Below, piece after piece: positions 55,201-64,000 of a DNA stretch of 64,000 nucleotides. The DNA is from Tilletia caries (Eukaryota; Basidiomycota; Exobasidiomycetes; Tilletiales; Tilletiaceae): positions 930,001-994,000 of the forward strand of contig JALUTQ010000041.1 of the NCBI GenBank assembly GCA_032718865.1, read 5' to 3'. The notes beneath the pieces are model-generated. The model worked only from the letters and a program-made list of their open reading frames with translations, ran no database searches and was not told the DNA's origin. The stretch's first letter is position 1, and every line of letters begins with the position of its first letter. A program made the translations under genes and the position numbers.

Positions 55201-55726
55201 TGGCGCTGATAATAGGAGATTGGCTATTAGTGGCCAGTTGCCTTGTGTCGGTCTCGTCTGACTCGTCCTGTCCGTCCTGGAGGACTACTCGGTCGGGATC
55301 GAGTATGTGTTCTGGGTCGACACCGTCTCCAAACTCCGAGTCCACCTCGTCGGTATCACTGTCTTCGGAACTAGATAGAGCTTCAAGGTCAGCCGTCACA
55401 GTGTGACCGATGGAGTCATCGAAGTTGACTTCATCTGCACCTGCGTCGAGATCCATCGGATCTTCTCGATTAGAAGACGAGGAGTCCGCAGGTAGTGTCT
55501 GTCGGGAGGATGAAGCTATGGGCAGGCAGGCGGAAGATTTTGTGCCGACCCGTTGCTCTAGGTCATGTAAGCGCTGCGCGTTCTTGTGGACATGCCACGT
55601 ACTCTTCTTCAAAGTCTTGAACGCTCTGGTTGCGGTTCGACAGCCTTTGACGGTACAGTTGCACCAGTACTTACGCGTAATTCGGTCGAACCCAGCTTTG
55701 CGCGGGACGTGGTCTTCAGGAGGCAT
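52286..55726 (-). CDS. Tnp2-type transposase
   Basis: Open from ATG 55726 (MPPEDHVPRKAGFDRITRKY) to 52286, 1146 residues if unspliced; the frame even runs upstream through the TIR. Order: N-terminal zinc-like CNCTVKGC, acidic Ser/Asp region, a second zinc cluster (CPECEQ..CCEHCGK), YQPLASWLTWLLAQPG, then the catalytic domain: FALCIDWFSSF, TPGPKEPGAA, FFCGDTVGRNKVCGF, PIDPMHNIELGLIKRLF, and a C-terminal FHFSAYHFERMNGQLG and GEVEATY. These are the signature blocks of Transposase_21/Tnp2. A CTG-repeat at about 53604 codes a glutamine run. Possible short 3' introns near 52490 and 53030 would shorten the protein. No internal stop, so potentially active. Confidence 0.85.
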   Translation of the reverse strand: MPPEDHVPRKAGFDRITRKYWCNCTVKGCRTATRAFKTLKKSTWHVHKNAQRLHDLEQRVGTKSSACLPIASSSRQTLPADSSSSNREDPMDLDAGADEVNFDDSIGHTVTADLEALSSSEDSDTDEVDSEFGDGVDPEHILDPDRVVLQDGQDESDETDTRQLATNSQSPIISASSADNSDAPIYTETERSFMLHVLTLVAHFGLGRQGAWLMFSHYNSTLRPLIPGSSSGIPFQLRTVRKHLGLEATLVRYAVCPECEQVALASASHDEATCCEHCGKLTYERRGKPKIIYDYQPLASWLTWLLAQPGVFEALQEWRNRERGEGISDVYDGQAWSDEKDKYGSQYTQRPLSLMFALCIDWFSSFRSQYTSWHSTGGIMMTILNLPQRLRYHPSMTNLAACTPGPKEPGAARLSGYLQPLLSELQEFADGKYIPTLRQPLGQLVRVRLAFFCGDTVGRNKVCGFPPHSVRKGDFCGLCTVTISTRIDHFSANTSDLHRDPEQYRSDSLRCTQPFRTIKECQTFERETGSRASPLNELPYWRSVERAPIDPMHNIELGLIKRLFHCTLIDGASVSKPQLQVIQTALASASVPPSEQAPDRRLGDPGGGSATAAHWSTLGRRMLVLLLYVAWRRELDEDRTIVFVPTKKGRSRPKTSNSRTTTSRHADSRPDARSNSVTDAPHQPQPSGSRLRNESESARSQQQQQQRNVLNEDEVAAEEDDELSADPNVTAVGEPKSLSARAVMRNVAQLAAVATLTAKRTILPSEIQALEHLVLEYGRRHAELFGEKWIVYNHHIATHIPQFIRRFGPPFHFSAYHFERMNGQLGNIANNGHRNGEVEATYTSAFTSNARFGLLVAAEKGELNSAVQARAPPISRAPTTRLSPASVLGDVGSPLTLSDGESYTLPHSLHTSLFSHVQRSWSPDLPNLLHPTSPSKEGLRVVPQMQAHATMRLAHISLSGTSSRANANKTRTFAVVDGRQERLDLFKITAVLSHTIHLSSSPRHVTVFLLGSRAAHYKISAFEDILNEAQVSELVRLFWVEKETWGPLELLPAHKINSDAVLIEAGDLLGVSAGEDQRRGESYSSESGFWSRKSHNTTQCRPQPLPPNHHHTFPPQSFDPQPISFTITALPITATPCSRRPQLAHE

Positions 55727-55804
55727 CTTCTCTCTCGATGAGTCAGTTGGATGTTCTGAAGTACTAAATTTCACTTCCCTTCCAGTCATGTCACACCAGA
55801 GTCC

Positions 55805-56000
55805 AGACTGTGGCGCACGTGGTGAGAGGGCACAGAAAGCCTCGCAACACCCTGTGCGAGGAACCGTGTCACAGTGCGAGGTTAGATCGCGTCGCACAGC
55901 CTGCGCGAGGGTCTGTGCGAGCCATATCGCACAGGGGTCTCGACGCGAGGTCTGCGCGATCTTTGCTCGCACCCAGCCTCGCACAGGCTGTGCGAGAGGT
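55805..56000. repeat. Right subterminal repeat cluster
   Basis: Repeated (C/T)TGTGCGAG and CTCGCACA words in both orientations, mirroring the left cluster. Confidence 0.65.
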
Positions 56001-56015
56001 GCCCAAATCCGCGAT

Positions 56016-56133
56016 GACTTGCTTTGGGAAATTAAAAGCAAAGCTTTCAAAGCGGGGGGACAAAATTTTGTCCCTGCGCTGTTTTGCTGTGAAATTTCAA
56101 AGCACAGCAACTGTGCAGCAGGACACGCTCTAA
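56016..56133 (-). repeat. Right terminal inverted repeat of the CACTA-like element
   Basis: Reverse complement of 48174-48291, ending GGACACGCTCTAA. Confidence 0.9.
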
Positions 56134-56976
56134 CACACTCACTAGCATCTTGTACACAGAGCGACCTCCGGAGGTCGATTTGGATTTCGTGCTTTGGAAG
56201 GCCGATTTGCTCCGGAATTCCAAAGCAAAGCGCGATTTTGGCGTGCAGCAGGACAGGATTTTCCGGGCGTGCTTTGCTTCATAAATTTCAAAGCGTGCTC
56301 CGAAATTTCATATGGGGAAAATCCAAAGCAAGTGGCTGCAGGACACGCTCTAATTAAGCCAGTCACTGAGACGTTACTAACATGCCACAAGGTCTCCAAT
56401 AAGCAGGACGTCTCGAGGTCAGAGCAACCACAGGAACAATAAGCAGCAAGGACGGCTCGAGGACCGAGCAATTAATTACAGGAACAAAGGGCCGGTGTGC
56501 CTCGAAAGTAGTGAGTGTGGGATATGTTCATAGCTTGGACCGCTTCCACTGACAAAGGTGACAAGAAGTTCGCAACTTGACGAGATCACTCTGCTCCAGA
56601 CTTCAGGCTTCAGATCGCACGCTGCTGGAAGGCGGAACTGGTGTCAATAATCACGTCGGCAGAGAAGTCAGCTGCCGAAATCTTCCTCACCCTTGTGTTG
56701 GAGGGTCGAGGGTCGAGGGCCGAGGACATTGAGGGTGGAGGCCTCGTGCCCCATTATTGGCCGACCAGTTCCACTCTGAGGCAAGAACAGGGGCGATGAG
56801 GGGCGAGTGAGGACCTCTTCCACTTCGTTCACGATTGAAAGGTACAAAAGCTGGTGTCCGCGAGCTGATGTTGTCTGTCTGGTTTCTTCACCCACTCACC
56901 CGCTCTTCTTCCTCTTCTCTGCCAACTCATTCCTCATCTTCTTACACCCCCACAACACTACTCCTTCTTACTCATC
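56134..56976. other. Transposon-end relic and HsbA promoter in duplicated segment
   Basis: 56158-56352 resembles another transposon terminus. From about 56400 the sequence matches the upstream region of HsbA copy 1, with insertions. Pyrimidine-rich leader before 56977. Confidence 0.5.
56158..56352. repeat. Diverged terminus related to the CACTA-like TIR
   Basis: Ends GGCTGCAGGACACGCTCTAA, the same terminal words as the 118-bp TIR, with similar CAAAGC/GCTTTG composition. Its start AGAGCGACCTCCGGAGGTCG is a direct repeat of 48636-48655 inside the left arm. Confidence 0.5.
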
Positions 56977-57560
56977 ATGAAGTTCTCCATCGCCCTCTTC
57001 GCCACTGCCCTCATCGCCGGTGTTACTGTGAGTTTCCCTTTCGCACACACATGCCTTTTTCATAATGTTGCAATTCTGATGTCCTCGTTCCTCCGCAGGC
57101 CGACTACGCTTCCGTCAAGGTCGACGTCAAGAACATTCAGGTTGACGTCGCCACGCTGCACCAAGCTCTCAAGGCCTTTGACGGCGTCAGCTCCAAGGCC
57201 GCGATCGCAATCGACAACGCCGCCAAGGCCCTGAACGCCGACCTGCAGACCGCCAACAAGGACGCCAAGGCCCTGTCGTCGTTGAGCACCGCCCAAGCCC
57301 AGTCTCTGCTCACCATCCTCAACAGCACCTACGCCAATGTCTCGCTGACATCCAAGCAGCTCATCGCCCTCGAGCCCAAGTTCAAAGCCGCTGGCGTCTC
57401 GGCCGCTGCAAAGGTGGACATCGGTACCATTGCGAATTCGACGAAGGCTTTCGGTGCGACGCTTGTGTCCAAGGTCCCCGCGGCTTCCAAGGCGGCGGCC
57501 TCGTCCCTCGCTGCCAAATTCAACAAGGCTTTCTCTGCCGCAGTCGTTGTGTACGTCTAA
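56977..57560 (+). CDS. HsbA-like secreted hydrophobic-surface-binding protein
   Basis: Exons 56977-57027 and 57099-57560 give 170 residues. Signal peptide MKFSIALFATALIAGVTA, then an all-helical domain: NIQVDVATLHQALKAF, IDNAAKALNADLQTANKDA, LSTAQAQSLLTILNSTYANV, TSKQLIALEPKFKAAGVS, GTIANSTKAFGATLVSKV, matching the HsbA domain throughout. Secreted; Aspergillus HsbA adsorbs to hydrophobic surfaces and promotes degradation by recruiting an esterase. Intron borders are canonical (GTGAGT, CGCAG). About 30 bp after the stop there is a second version of the C-terminus (57582-57655), suggesting an unequal exchange with the paralogue. Intact, unlike the copy at 36459. Confidence 0.85.
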
Positions 57561-59149
57561 GGCCCCTCCTCGGCTTTCAGGTCGTCCACCAAGGCCCTGG
57601 CTGCTAAGCACACCACGGCCTTCGTCTCCGGTCTCGCTGCCTACGCCTCCGACTACATAGACCCTGTCGCTCTGCGTACTCGATGGAAATATTTCCTTTA
57701 CAATTCGGTTTCCTTTGTCATGACCACTTCCCGAAATGATAATGACTTTAATATACATTTGTCCCATCTTCGACCGTCTGGGATAATTTGGACTGTGGAC
57801 CGCAAGCTTAGTGAGTGTGTTATTGGTCGACGAGTCTTCCCTACGATACGATCCTCGAAGCTGTCAAGTCATTTGTTCTCTTTCACATCCTTGAACAAGT
57901 CTTTTCGGTCATGACAACCTCTTCGTGTATCGGCGGGAAGGCCGTCGACTTCCTGCTGGAGGGGGAGAAAATATCGATGTATTCAGGCAATTCGCGGACT
58001 CAGGCGGGTCGGATTGTGGAAAGGACAGGGACGCAGGAGCAGCTGTAGAGAAACAAAGCCGGGCGGTGAGGCAGTGAGTTGATCTGCGAATGGAATGGGT
58101 AGGAGTCAGGAGAGGAGACTGAGGGTGAGGGAGATAAGAAGGGTATAGGAAGGGTGAGCGGGTGAGCACAGAAAAAGAACATGGAGAGGACGGAGACGGC
58201 GAGGTGTGAAAGCGGATCGGAATCGGGAAGGTCATAAAGCAGTGAGTGAATGAGGAAGCCACCCGCCCAGGCCGGGAGATTCAACCGTGGGCTCATCCTC
58301 GCCATCCCTCGCTCCGTCCGCAAGGAGGGGCAGTTGGGACTTGGGGGAGAGCAGACTGCGAGGGTGCTGAGTGCTGGGTGAAGGCGGCGTTTGGACCACA
58401 AAACGTGGCGGCCACGTGATGGTGACACGGGTGCACGCGCCACGCGCCACGCGCCTCACGCACCGCGTCTCGGTCATTTGATTTTCGATCTTTTCTGTTT
58501 TGGTTCTTGGGCTACGTACGTATTTACCATTTTTTGCGACCCATGCTCTTGGCTCGAACACGGCCGGGAGGTGATGGGAAGGAGTGGGGGTCGAGGTAGG
58601 TGTGTAGGGGGGTGATGGGGAGTGGTGGTGGTGGTGGTGGTGGTGGTGGGTGTTGTGGCAGTTGCTGCTGCTGGTGGGTGACGAGGGTGTTGGCTGTTGG
58701 GTGTGCTGGGTGCTGACTCTGTCTGGCGCTCACTCACTGCCCACACTGGTGCATGCTGCATCTGCAACATCGCTCCTCGTCCTCATTCTGCAATATCCCG
58801 TGGGCCGGCCTCGCTGTGTTTGGCAGCAGGAAAGGGTCTTTGCGTTTCCCCCCTTCTCTCTTCTCTTCTCTTCTCTTCCCTTCTCTTCTGTGTTCTCCTC
58901 TCCTCTTGCTGCTCTGCTGTTCTCATCGTTCACCATTCATCCATCACTACATATTCCATCATCCCATCCCCGCCCTCTTCCTCTTCCTCTGCTAGAACGG
59001 CACTTACACACGCACACACCCAGCCACACTCCCACACGCATAAATAGCACACCCGTCCCTCTCCCAGGCTCAGGCATGCCAACAGCCGTGCCTCATCAGA
59101 ACAACCACCACCACCACCACCACGTCTGATTCTCAAGCTACCATCAGCC
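57561..59149. other. HsbA 3' flank and ITC1 promoter
   Basis: 57582-57655 is a leftover HsbA C-terminus in frame-like order (ALAAKHTTAFVSGLAAYASD). About 58010-58450 is related to 46110-46500 and ends in the palindrome at 58403-58417. A GGT microsatellite at about 58622-58650 and a TTCTC-rich tract at 58856-58890 precede ITC1. No other gene. Confidence 0.5.
58403..58417. promoter_or_regulatory. ACGTGGCGGCCACGT palindrome, third copy
   Basis: A 15-bp perfect inverted repeat about 740 bp upstream of the ITC1 ATG. Identical to 46462-46476; core shared with 35570-35586. Confidence 0.45.
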
Positions 59150-59270
59150 ATGGTCCTCCTCAGGCGCAAGCAGGTCGAGCTCGTCAAACGGCCCGTACAG
59201 CTCGAAGGACACGACCCAGACGTCTTCTACCTCGCAGCCACAGGAGAGATCTTCCCGGACTATGAGTGCG

Positions 59271-59301
<31 letters not shown>

Positions 59302-59994
59302 GCGTGTGTCTCCCTTGCTGACAGTGTTTCTCTCTCTCTCAGATCATATACAACCCGCCTCAGCTTCTACAACCAGCGCCTCTTCCAGTGCGAACTCACC
59401 GGCAGGAGCGGCCTCACCTTCTTCGAAGCCCTCCTCTCCGAAAACCAGGAACTCGCTCGCCTCGTCCGCGACTTCCCAGACATCCTCAAAGGCCCCGTTC
59501 TCAAGAGCGCAAATTTTGGTCAGTATTACCCTTCATTCCAGCTCCCATCTATCCACCTCGCTGACTCTCACTCCACGCCCTCCCTCTCCTGTCGCTTCCT
59601 ACAGCCATCGTCGGTCGCCTTGACCAGCTCGTAGACAACATCTACGAGCGATTCCACAATCGCTTCTTTCCCGGTGACGAGGTCTCGCTCGAGATCGAAG
59701 GAGACAAGTAAGCCCCTGCCGTCCGAATCTGTCACCCTGTATGCTTCACCCACTCACTCTTTCACTCCTTCTTTCCTCATCGCTCACTCCCCAGATACCA
59801 TGCCGAGATCAAGGAGGTCTATCCACCACGGTCCGTGTGGCGCATTCACCAGGAAGAAATCGTAGACTCCAAAATACGAGAATACGAAATGCGACGCTCT
59901 GCCTCCGCATCACCCACCAAGCCAAAACGCTCCCCAGCCAAGGCAGGTCCGTCCAAAGCAGCCACAGCCACAGCAGCAGCAGCAGCATCGTCAT

Positions 59995-60028
<34 letters not shown>

Positions 60029-63000
60029 AGCCAAAGCGGAAGATTACGACTCGGACCTTTCCGACCTCACAGAACTGCCTCCAGCCTCCCAGGATTTTCT
60101 CGCCAGTCTTGCCGAATCGGCCGCTCTCTCCCTCACCGCAGCCGACGTCGCCCACAAGATTGGCGGCGACCTCGTCATCCCAGCCGAGAAGGCCCTCAAA
60201 CTCGACCCGCCAGAGGACTACCTCTACCGCCTCCAGCTCCGGCCAGGTCCCCAACCTGCTACTAAGAATAACGGCGCCAGCACCAGCACAGGAACAGGTA
60301 CAGCCACAGGTACTGGCACAAACACCGGCGCAGCCACTGGCGGCGCCAATGACGACGACGACAACGAGGCTGCTCCCCAGCTTCACCCCGACGACAATAA
60401 CGGCGAAGGCTCGTCGTCCCGCCCAGCCAAAGTATCCTACGCCGGCTTCGACTACGAAGCCCGTGCCTCCGCGCTCTCCCGCGACCGCCTCAAGTTCAGC
60501 AAGACGATCCTCAAGAAACTCCTTCGTGAGGCTCTCCGGCGGGACCCGCATGTAGGCGCGCCGTGGAAGGTGCGCGAGCACTGGGCACGGGTGTATGGGA
60601 TTAATGTCGTGCCCAGTGAGGCGGTTGCGAAGAAGCATGAGGAGATTCGCGAGGCCAAGTTGCAGAAGCGTAAAAAGGTGAGTTTACAAATGAATTGCCC
60701 TCCCTTTTCATCAATTATTCCGATTTTTCTGATGACCCCCCGCTTTCCCTGCGTTTTCTGCTTGTTCTCCAACAGGTCGTCGAAGAGCCCGTGGTCGAGC
60801 CGCCGAAGAAAAAGAAGGTCTCCCAGAAAGTCTCCCAAGCCGAGCTCAAGCGCAAAGCAGCCGAGGGAGCCCGGCTACTCAAAGAGAAGGAGGAAGAGGA
60901 GAAACGGCTGAAGGCGGAGCGGAAGAAGGCGCTCAAGTATCCCTGCGAGGACCTCGAGCTGGACCCGATCAATGCGCGCGAGTTGAGTGCGCATGTTCCG
61001 GGTGAGGTGCCGCGGATGAGGCGGCGGCCGGCCTGTAAGCGCGACTTGCCCGGTGGCCTGAGCGGCTCGGTCTGGGAGGAGCTCCTAGGTGTATACGGCT
61101 ACCTACAAGCGGTGGGCAAACCTCTCCAACTGTCCTCGTTCACCCTCGACGACTTTGAGATGGCACTTCGACACCCGACGCACGATCCGCAGTGCACGCT
61201 CGTCGTCGAGATTCATGCTGCGGTGCTGAATACTGTCATTCGGGATGGGAGCTTTTCGAAGGAGCTTGCGCCGGCGGCGTTGAGCATGTTGGCGCCCCAG
61301 CAGCAGCAGCTGCTGCAGCAGGTAGGGGGAGCAGAGCCTGGTGGTGTTGCGCTGGGTCAGCGGGTCGCGTCGATTAAACGCGAGGGAGGTGTGGGCGCGG
61401 GTGGGAAAGCGGGGGAGGAAGCCGGGCGGGACAGTCGAGCGACGAGCGTGCTGAATGGGCAGGCGTCCTCGTCGCGTGAGAGCTCCGCTGTGGCTGGGGA
61501 GATGCCGTCGTCGTTGGGGACGACGCGGTCTTCGACTTCGATGGGAAAAAAGGCGGCTAAAGGGGAGGTGGTGGAGGAGGACGAGGATGAGGAGTTGGGA
61601 ATGAGGAGTGGGATGGTGCCGACGCCTGCGCCGGCGAGTGCGGCGGCGTTGAAGAGTGCGTCGGTTAAGTTGGAGTGTGCGACTGCGGCGGAATTGGCGG
61701 CGCTCAATGGGGCGTCTACGTCTGCGTCTGGAGCGGCTGCTGGAGCAGGAGGACGATCGAATGGTGCAGCCGGTCTACGGAAAAGTGCTGCGAATGGACA
61801 TCTTGCTGCCAGCAGTACGAACGGGGGATCGTTGGAGACGTATGACGGCGATCGGTCCTTTGCGGATACGCCAGCAGCGGGGGCAGCGTCAGCGGGCGTG
61901 GGCGATATTCTGGACATCTCGCCTGAGGAGCAGGTGCTTTCGAATGCGTTGTATAGCGGTCGTGGGTGGGAGAAGCGGATTCTGAAGTACGATGAGGGTC
62001 GGCGCGGGTGGGAGTTGGCGCTGATTGGGTGTTTGGCCAAGGTGAGTGTCCTCGTGATGAACGAGTGTTTGTGCTAATGGGTGGACTGATTCTTGTTTTG
62101 TTTTGCATCTGGGCATCCGTGAAGCGCGCCACGGTTGCGTCCTGTCCCCGATTGTGGAGCATCCTCTCCCAGCTCACGGGAACCGACCATATCGACGGCC
62201 GGACGGGACCGGGACGGAGCTTTATAGCAGACACCTACGCGGACGAGGAGAGCCGGTACCCACTGCTACCGATCGAGGATAAAGTGGCCGCGCTCCAGTT
62301 TGTGTGCGAGTTGAGCATGATGACGAAGTATGTGCGTTCGTACTTTGAGGAGTGCGAGACCACGTTGACGGAGTTGAGGAAGGAGCGGGCGGAGATTTCG
62401 AGGGCGAGGAAGCAAGTGTGAGTGCTTTTTTTTCCTTGTTCCATTTCTGTAAATGTGCGCCTGGGACGAAGCTGACTGACGTTTCTGCTTCGGCTGGGGG
62501 TCGATATTATCAGAGACGAGGAGCGCAGAGATTATGCAGTCCGAGAACTGACGCGGGGGAATGACGGTGAGGAAATTGAAGGAGATGCGGTCAAGACGGA
62601 GGCGATCCTCGGTGCGCCGGAGACAGCTCAAGAGGATCCCGCCGCGTCGAGCGGCCAACCTACGCGGGCCAAGTCCGGAACGCCAGCGTCGGAGGAGGAG
62701 AACGAGGACAACGATATGCTCAGCGAAGACGAGCTGAGCTCGGACGATGATGCGGCGTCGACGACCTCGGGCCGACCGTCGTCCGCGAAGCGACCCCGTC
62801 TGGCGTCGAGACAGGAGACGCTGCGGAAGCAAGCGATGGAACGCGAAGCTGCCGAGGCTGCGAAAGAAGCGGAGCGTGCGCGTGCTGCGCAGGCGAAGAA
62901 GGACAAGAATGCGGAAGCGCGGCAACTGGCGGGCGAGAAGAAGCGGTTGGAGGAGGAGCATCTGCGGGTGACGAAGCGGGAAGAAGCGTGGGAGCGCGAG

Positions 63001-63671
63001 TTCCGCAAGTTCCAATTCGGACCTCGGCTGAAGCCGTTGGGGTACGACCGCTTCTACCAGCGCTACTGGTGGTTCGATGGCCTGGGCACGGCGCCGCTTG
63101 TGAATCAGGCGGGGAATATGGTATATTCGACGGGGCGGATTTTTGTGCAGGGGCCGAGCGAGAACGAGTGGGCGTACCTGCTGGCGGAGATTCCGGAGGG
63201 GGAGGTGAAGGCTCGGTTGGCGGATGAGCTGGAGCTGGAGGCGGAGGAGGAGCAGATGGCGGGTGCGGATGCGGAGGCGGAGGAGAAGCCTCGGCGGTCA
63301 TTGCTGCTGGGGGAGAATGAGTGGGGCTATTACGATGAGCCGGAGCGGGTTGAAGAGCTCTTTGCGTGGTTGAGGGTTCGTGGGGTCCGGGAGGACAAGT
63401 TCAAAAAGGAGTTTGCGAAGTGGCGGTCGTACATCATGGGTGGGATGGCCCGTCGGAATGAGGTGAGTTTTTCGCCATTTCACGTGGGCACACGAGCGCG
63501 GGTGCTATTTGATTGGACCCTTCCTTTGGCTGACTTGTTTTCTCCCCCTCTAAGAACCTGTCCTCGAACACTCGCTCGGAGCCGGTCGAAGGGCGGCGGT
63601 CGGTTCGGTCCAAGACGGAGGCGTCAAGACAGTCGCATATGGTCTGGACGAACAAGGCGGCTATCAAGTAG
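59150..63671 (+). CDS. ITC1: ITC1/ACF1-type subunit of ISWI remodeller
   Basis: Eight exons (59150-59265, 59343-59518, 59605-59707, 59795-60677, 60776-62041, 62125-62417, 62514-63462, 63555-63671) join into 1300 residues; yeast Itc1 has 1264. Order: a WAC domain at residues 1-130 (MVLLRRKQVELVKRPVQL, FPDYESYTTRLSFYNQRLF, SGLTFFEALLSE), Ala- and Thr/Gly-rich linkers, a charged coiled segment, a DDT domain (SVWEELLGVYGYLQAVGKPL, LDDFEMALRH), WHIM motifs (GWELALIGCLAK, then LKPLGYDRFYQRYWWFDGLG), and an acidic-basic C-terminus. With Isw2 this subunit positions nucleosomes in the nucleus. No frameshifts; all introns canonical. The third exon border (AA/GTAAGC) decides phase. Confidence 0.93.
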
Positions 63672-64000
63672 TGGAGGAGGGAGAGGGGGAAGGGGGAAGG
63701 AGGTCCGGATGCGACTGGAGAGCTTTAGCTGCCTTAGACGTTGCAATTTCTGTCCTGCCGCCTGGTCGACGTACCAGCGCAATCACACGGGCATTTCCAT
63801 ACTCTGCATGCTCAGCTATGTCTTCCTCAAGACCGTCAGGGCAATTCTCGGGCTGAAATTCGTTTTCCGAACGGGAAGACGAGCAAAAGATCTTCTCAGT
63901 GACCGACGCGAGTGAGTGAGTCAGGTCGAATTTTTTTGGGAAGAAGCGACGAAGATCCGCGCGCACTTTCCTTTCCTTCCTGACTTCCAACTTCGAACAT
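63672..64000. other. ITC1 3' flank; possible convergent gene end
   Basis: A minus-strand ORF (63990-63664, starting MEVRKERKVRADLRRFF) overlaps this flank and converges on ITC1. It could be a terminal exon of a neighbouring gene, but no splice site or family confirms it. Confidence 0.25.

Larger units (their letters stand above)
48174..56133. mobile_element. Complete CACTA/EnSpm-like DNA transposon (about 8 kb)
   Basis: Perfect 118-bp inverted terminal repeats (48174-48291 and 56016-56133) bound two convergent genes: a companion protein (plus) and a Tnp2-type transposase (minus). Next to each TIR is a cluster of short TGTGCGAG/TGCGCGA words in both orientations. If the TA dinucleotides are target duplications the ends read GAGCGTGTCC. 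The ends do not start CACTA, so superfamily assignment rests on the transposase and on the TNPA/TNPD-like two-gene layout with subterminal repeats. Confidence 0.82.

Noticed and set aside
48174..56133. Element as a KDZ (Kyakuja-Dileera-Zisupton) transposon
   Set aside because: The transposase carries the PMHN..LG and FERMNG..GE.E.T blocks of the Tnp2 family rather than KDZ features.

Overview
The window looks like a nuclear genomic segment of a filamentous basidiomycete (Agaricomycete-like). The evidence is dense intron-split genes with short GT-AG introns (mostly 50-80 nt), basidiomycete-type secreted proteins (HsbA-like, macrophage-activating-glycoprotein-like), a Tnp2-type DNA transposon and Ty3/gypsy LTR elements. 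No tRNA, rRNA or CRISPR array was recognised.

The layout alternates a conserved housekeeping block with accessory, transposon-rich flanks. Positions 1-18 kb are mostly accessory: the RD/RS-rich end of a nuclear gene, dispersed repeats, a MITE, a 2.8 kb gag-only LTR element, a damaged secreted-protein gene, and a macrophage-activating-glycoprotein-like gene cut in two by about 4.9 kb of foreign DNA. That insert holds scrambled Ca2+/H+ antiporter exons, a hairpin and a 1073-residue spliced GIY-YIG-domain gene. Positions 19.3-35.5 kb are the conserved core: a DNAJC8/Spf31-like J protein, exportin-1 (CRM1), a PHO81-like SPX-ankyrin protein divergent from CRM1, a BuGZ-like zinc-finger protein divergent from ribosomal protein P1, and a Kin28/CDK7-type kinase.

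Positions 35.9-58.5 kb form a duplicated and invaded region. Two HsbA paralogues lie in related segments about 20 kb apart. Between them are a small secreted-protein gene disrupted in its signal peptide by a 7.4 kb Ty3/gypsy element with a 5-bp target duplication, two nested MITEs with clear target duplications, and an 8 kb CACTA/EnSpm-like transposon with 118-bp inverted repeats, a Tnp2-type transposase and a companion coiled-coil protein. ITC1 (ISW2-class remodeller subunit) closes the window on the plus strand.

The core genes serve nuclear export, chromatin remodelling, TFIIH transcription/cell cycle, splicing-associated chaperoning, phosphate sensing and translation; they do not form a single pathway. 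The strongest candidates for something undescribed are the GIY-YIG gene embedded in a broken host gene, and the LTR element whose RNase H domain is split around the integrase. Exon coordinates were derived by hand from splice consensus and reading frame; no database search was possible.
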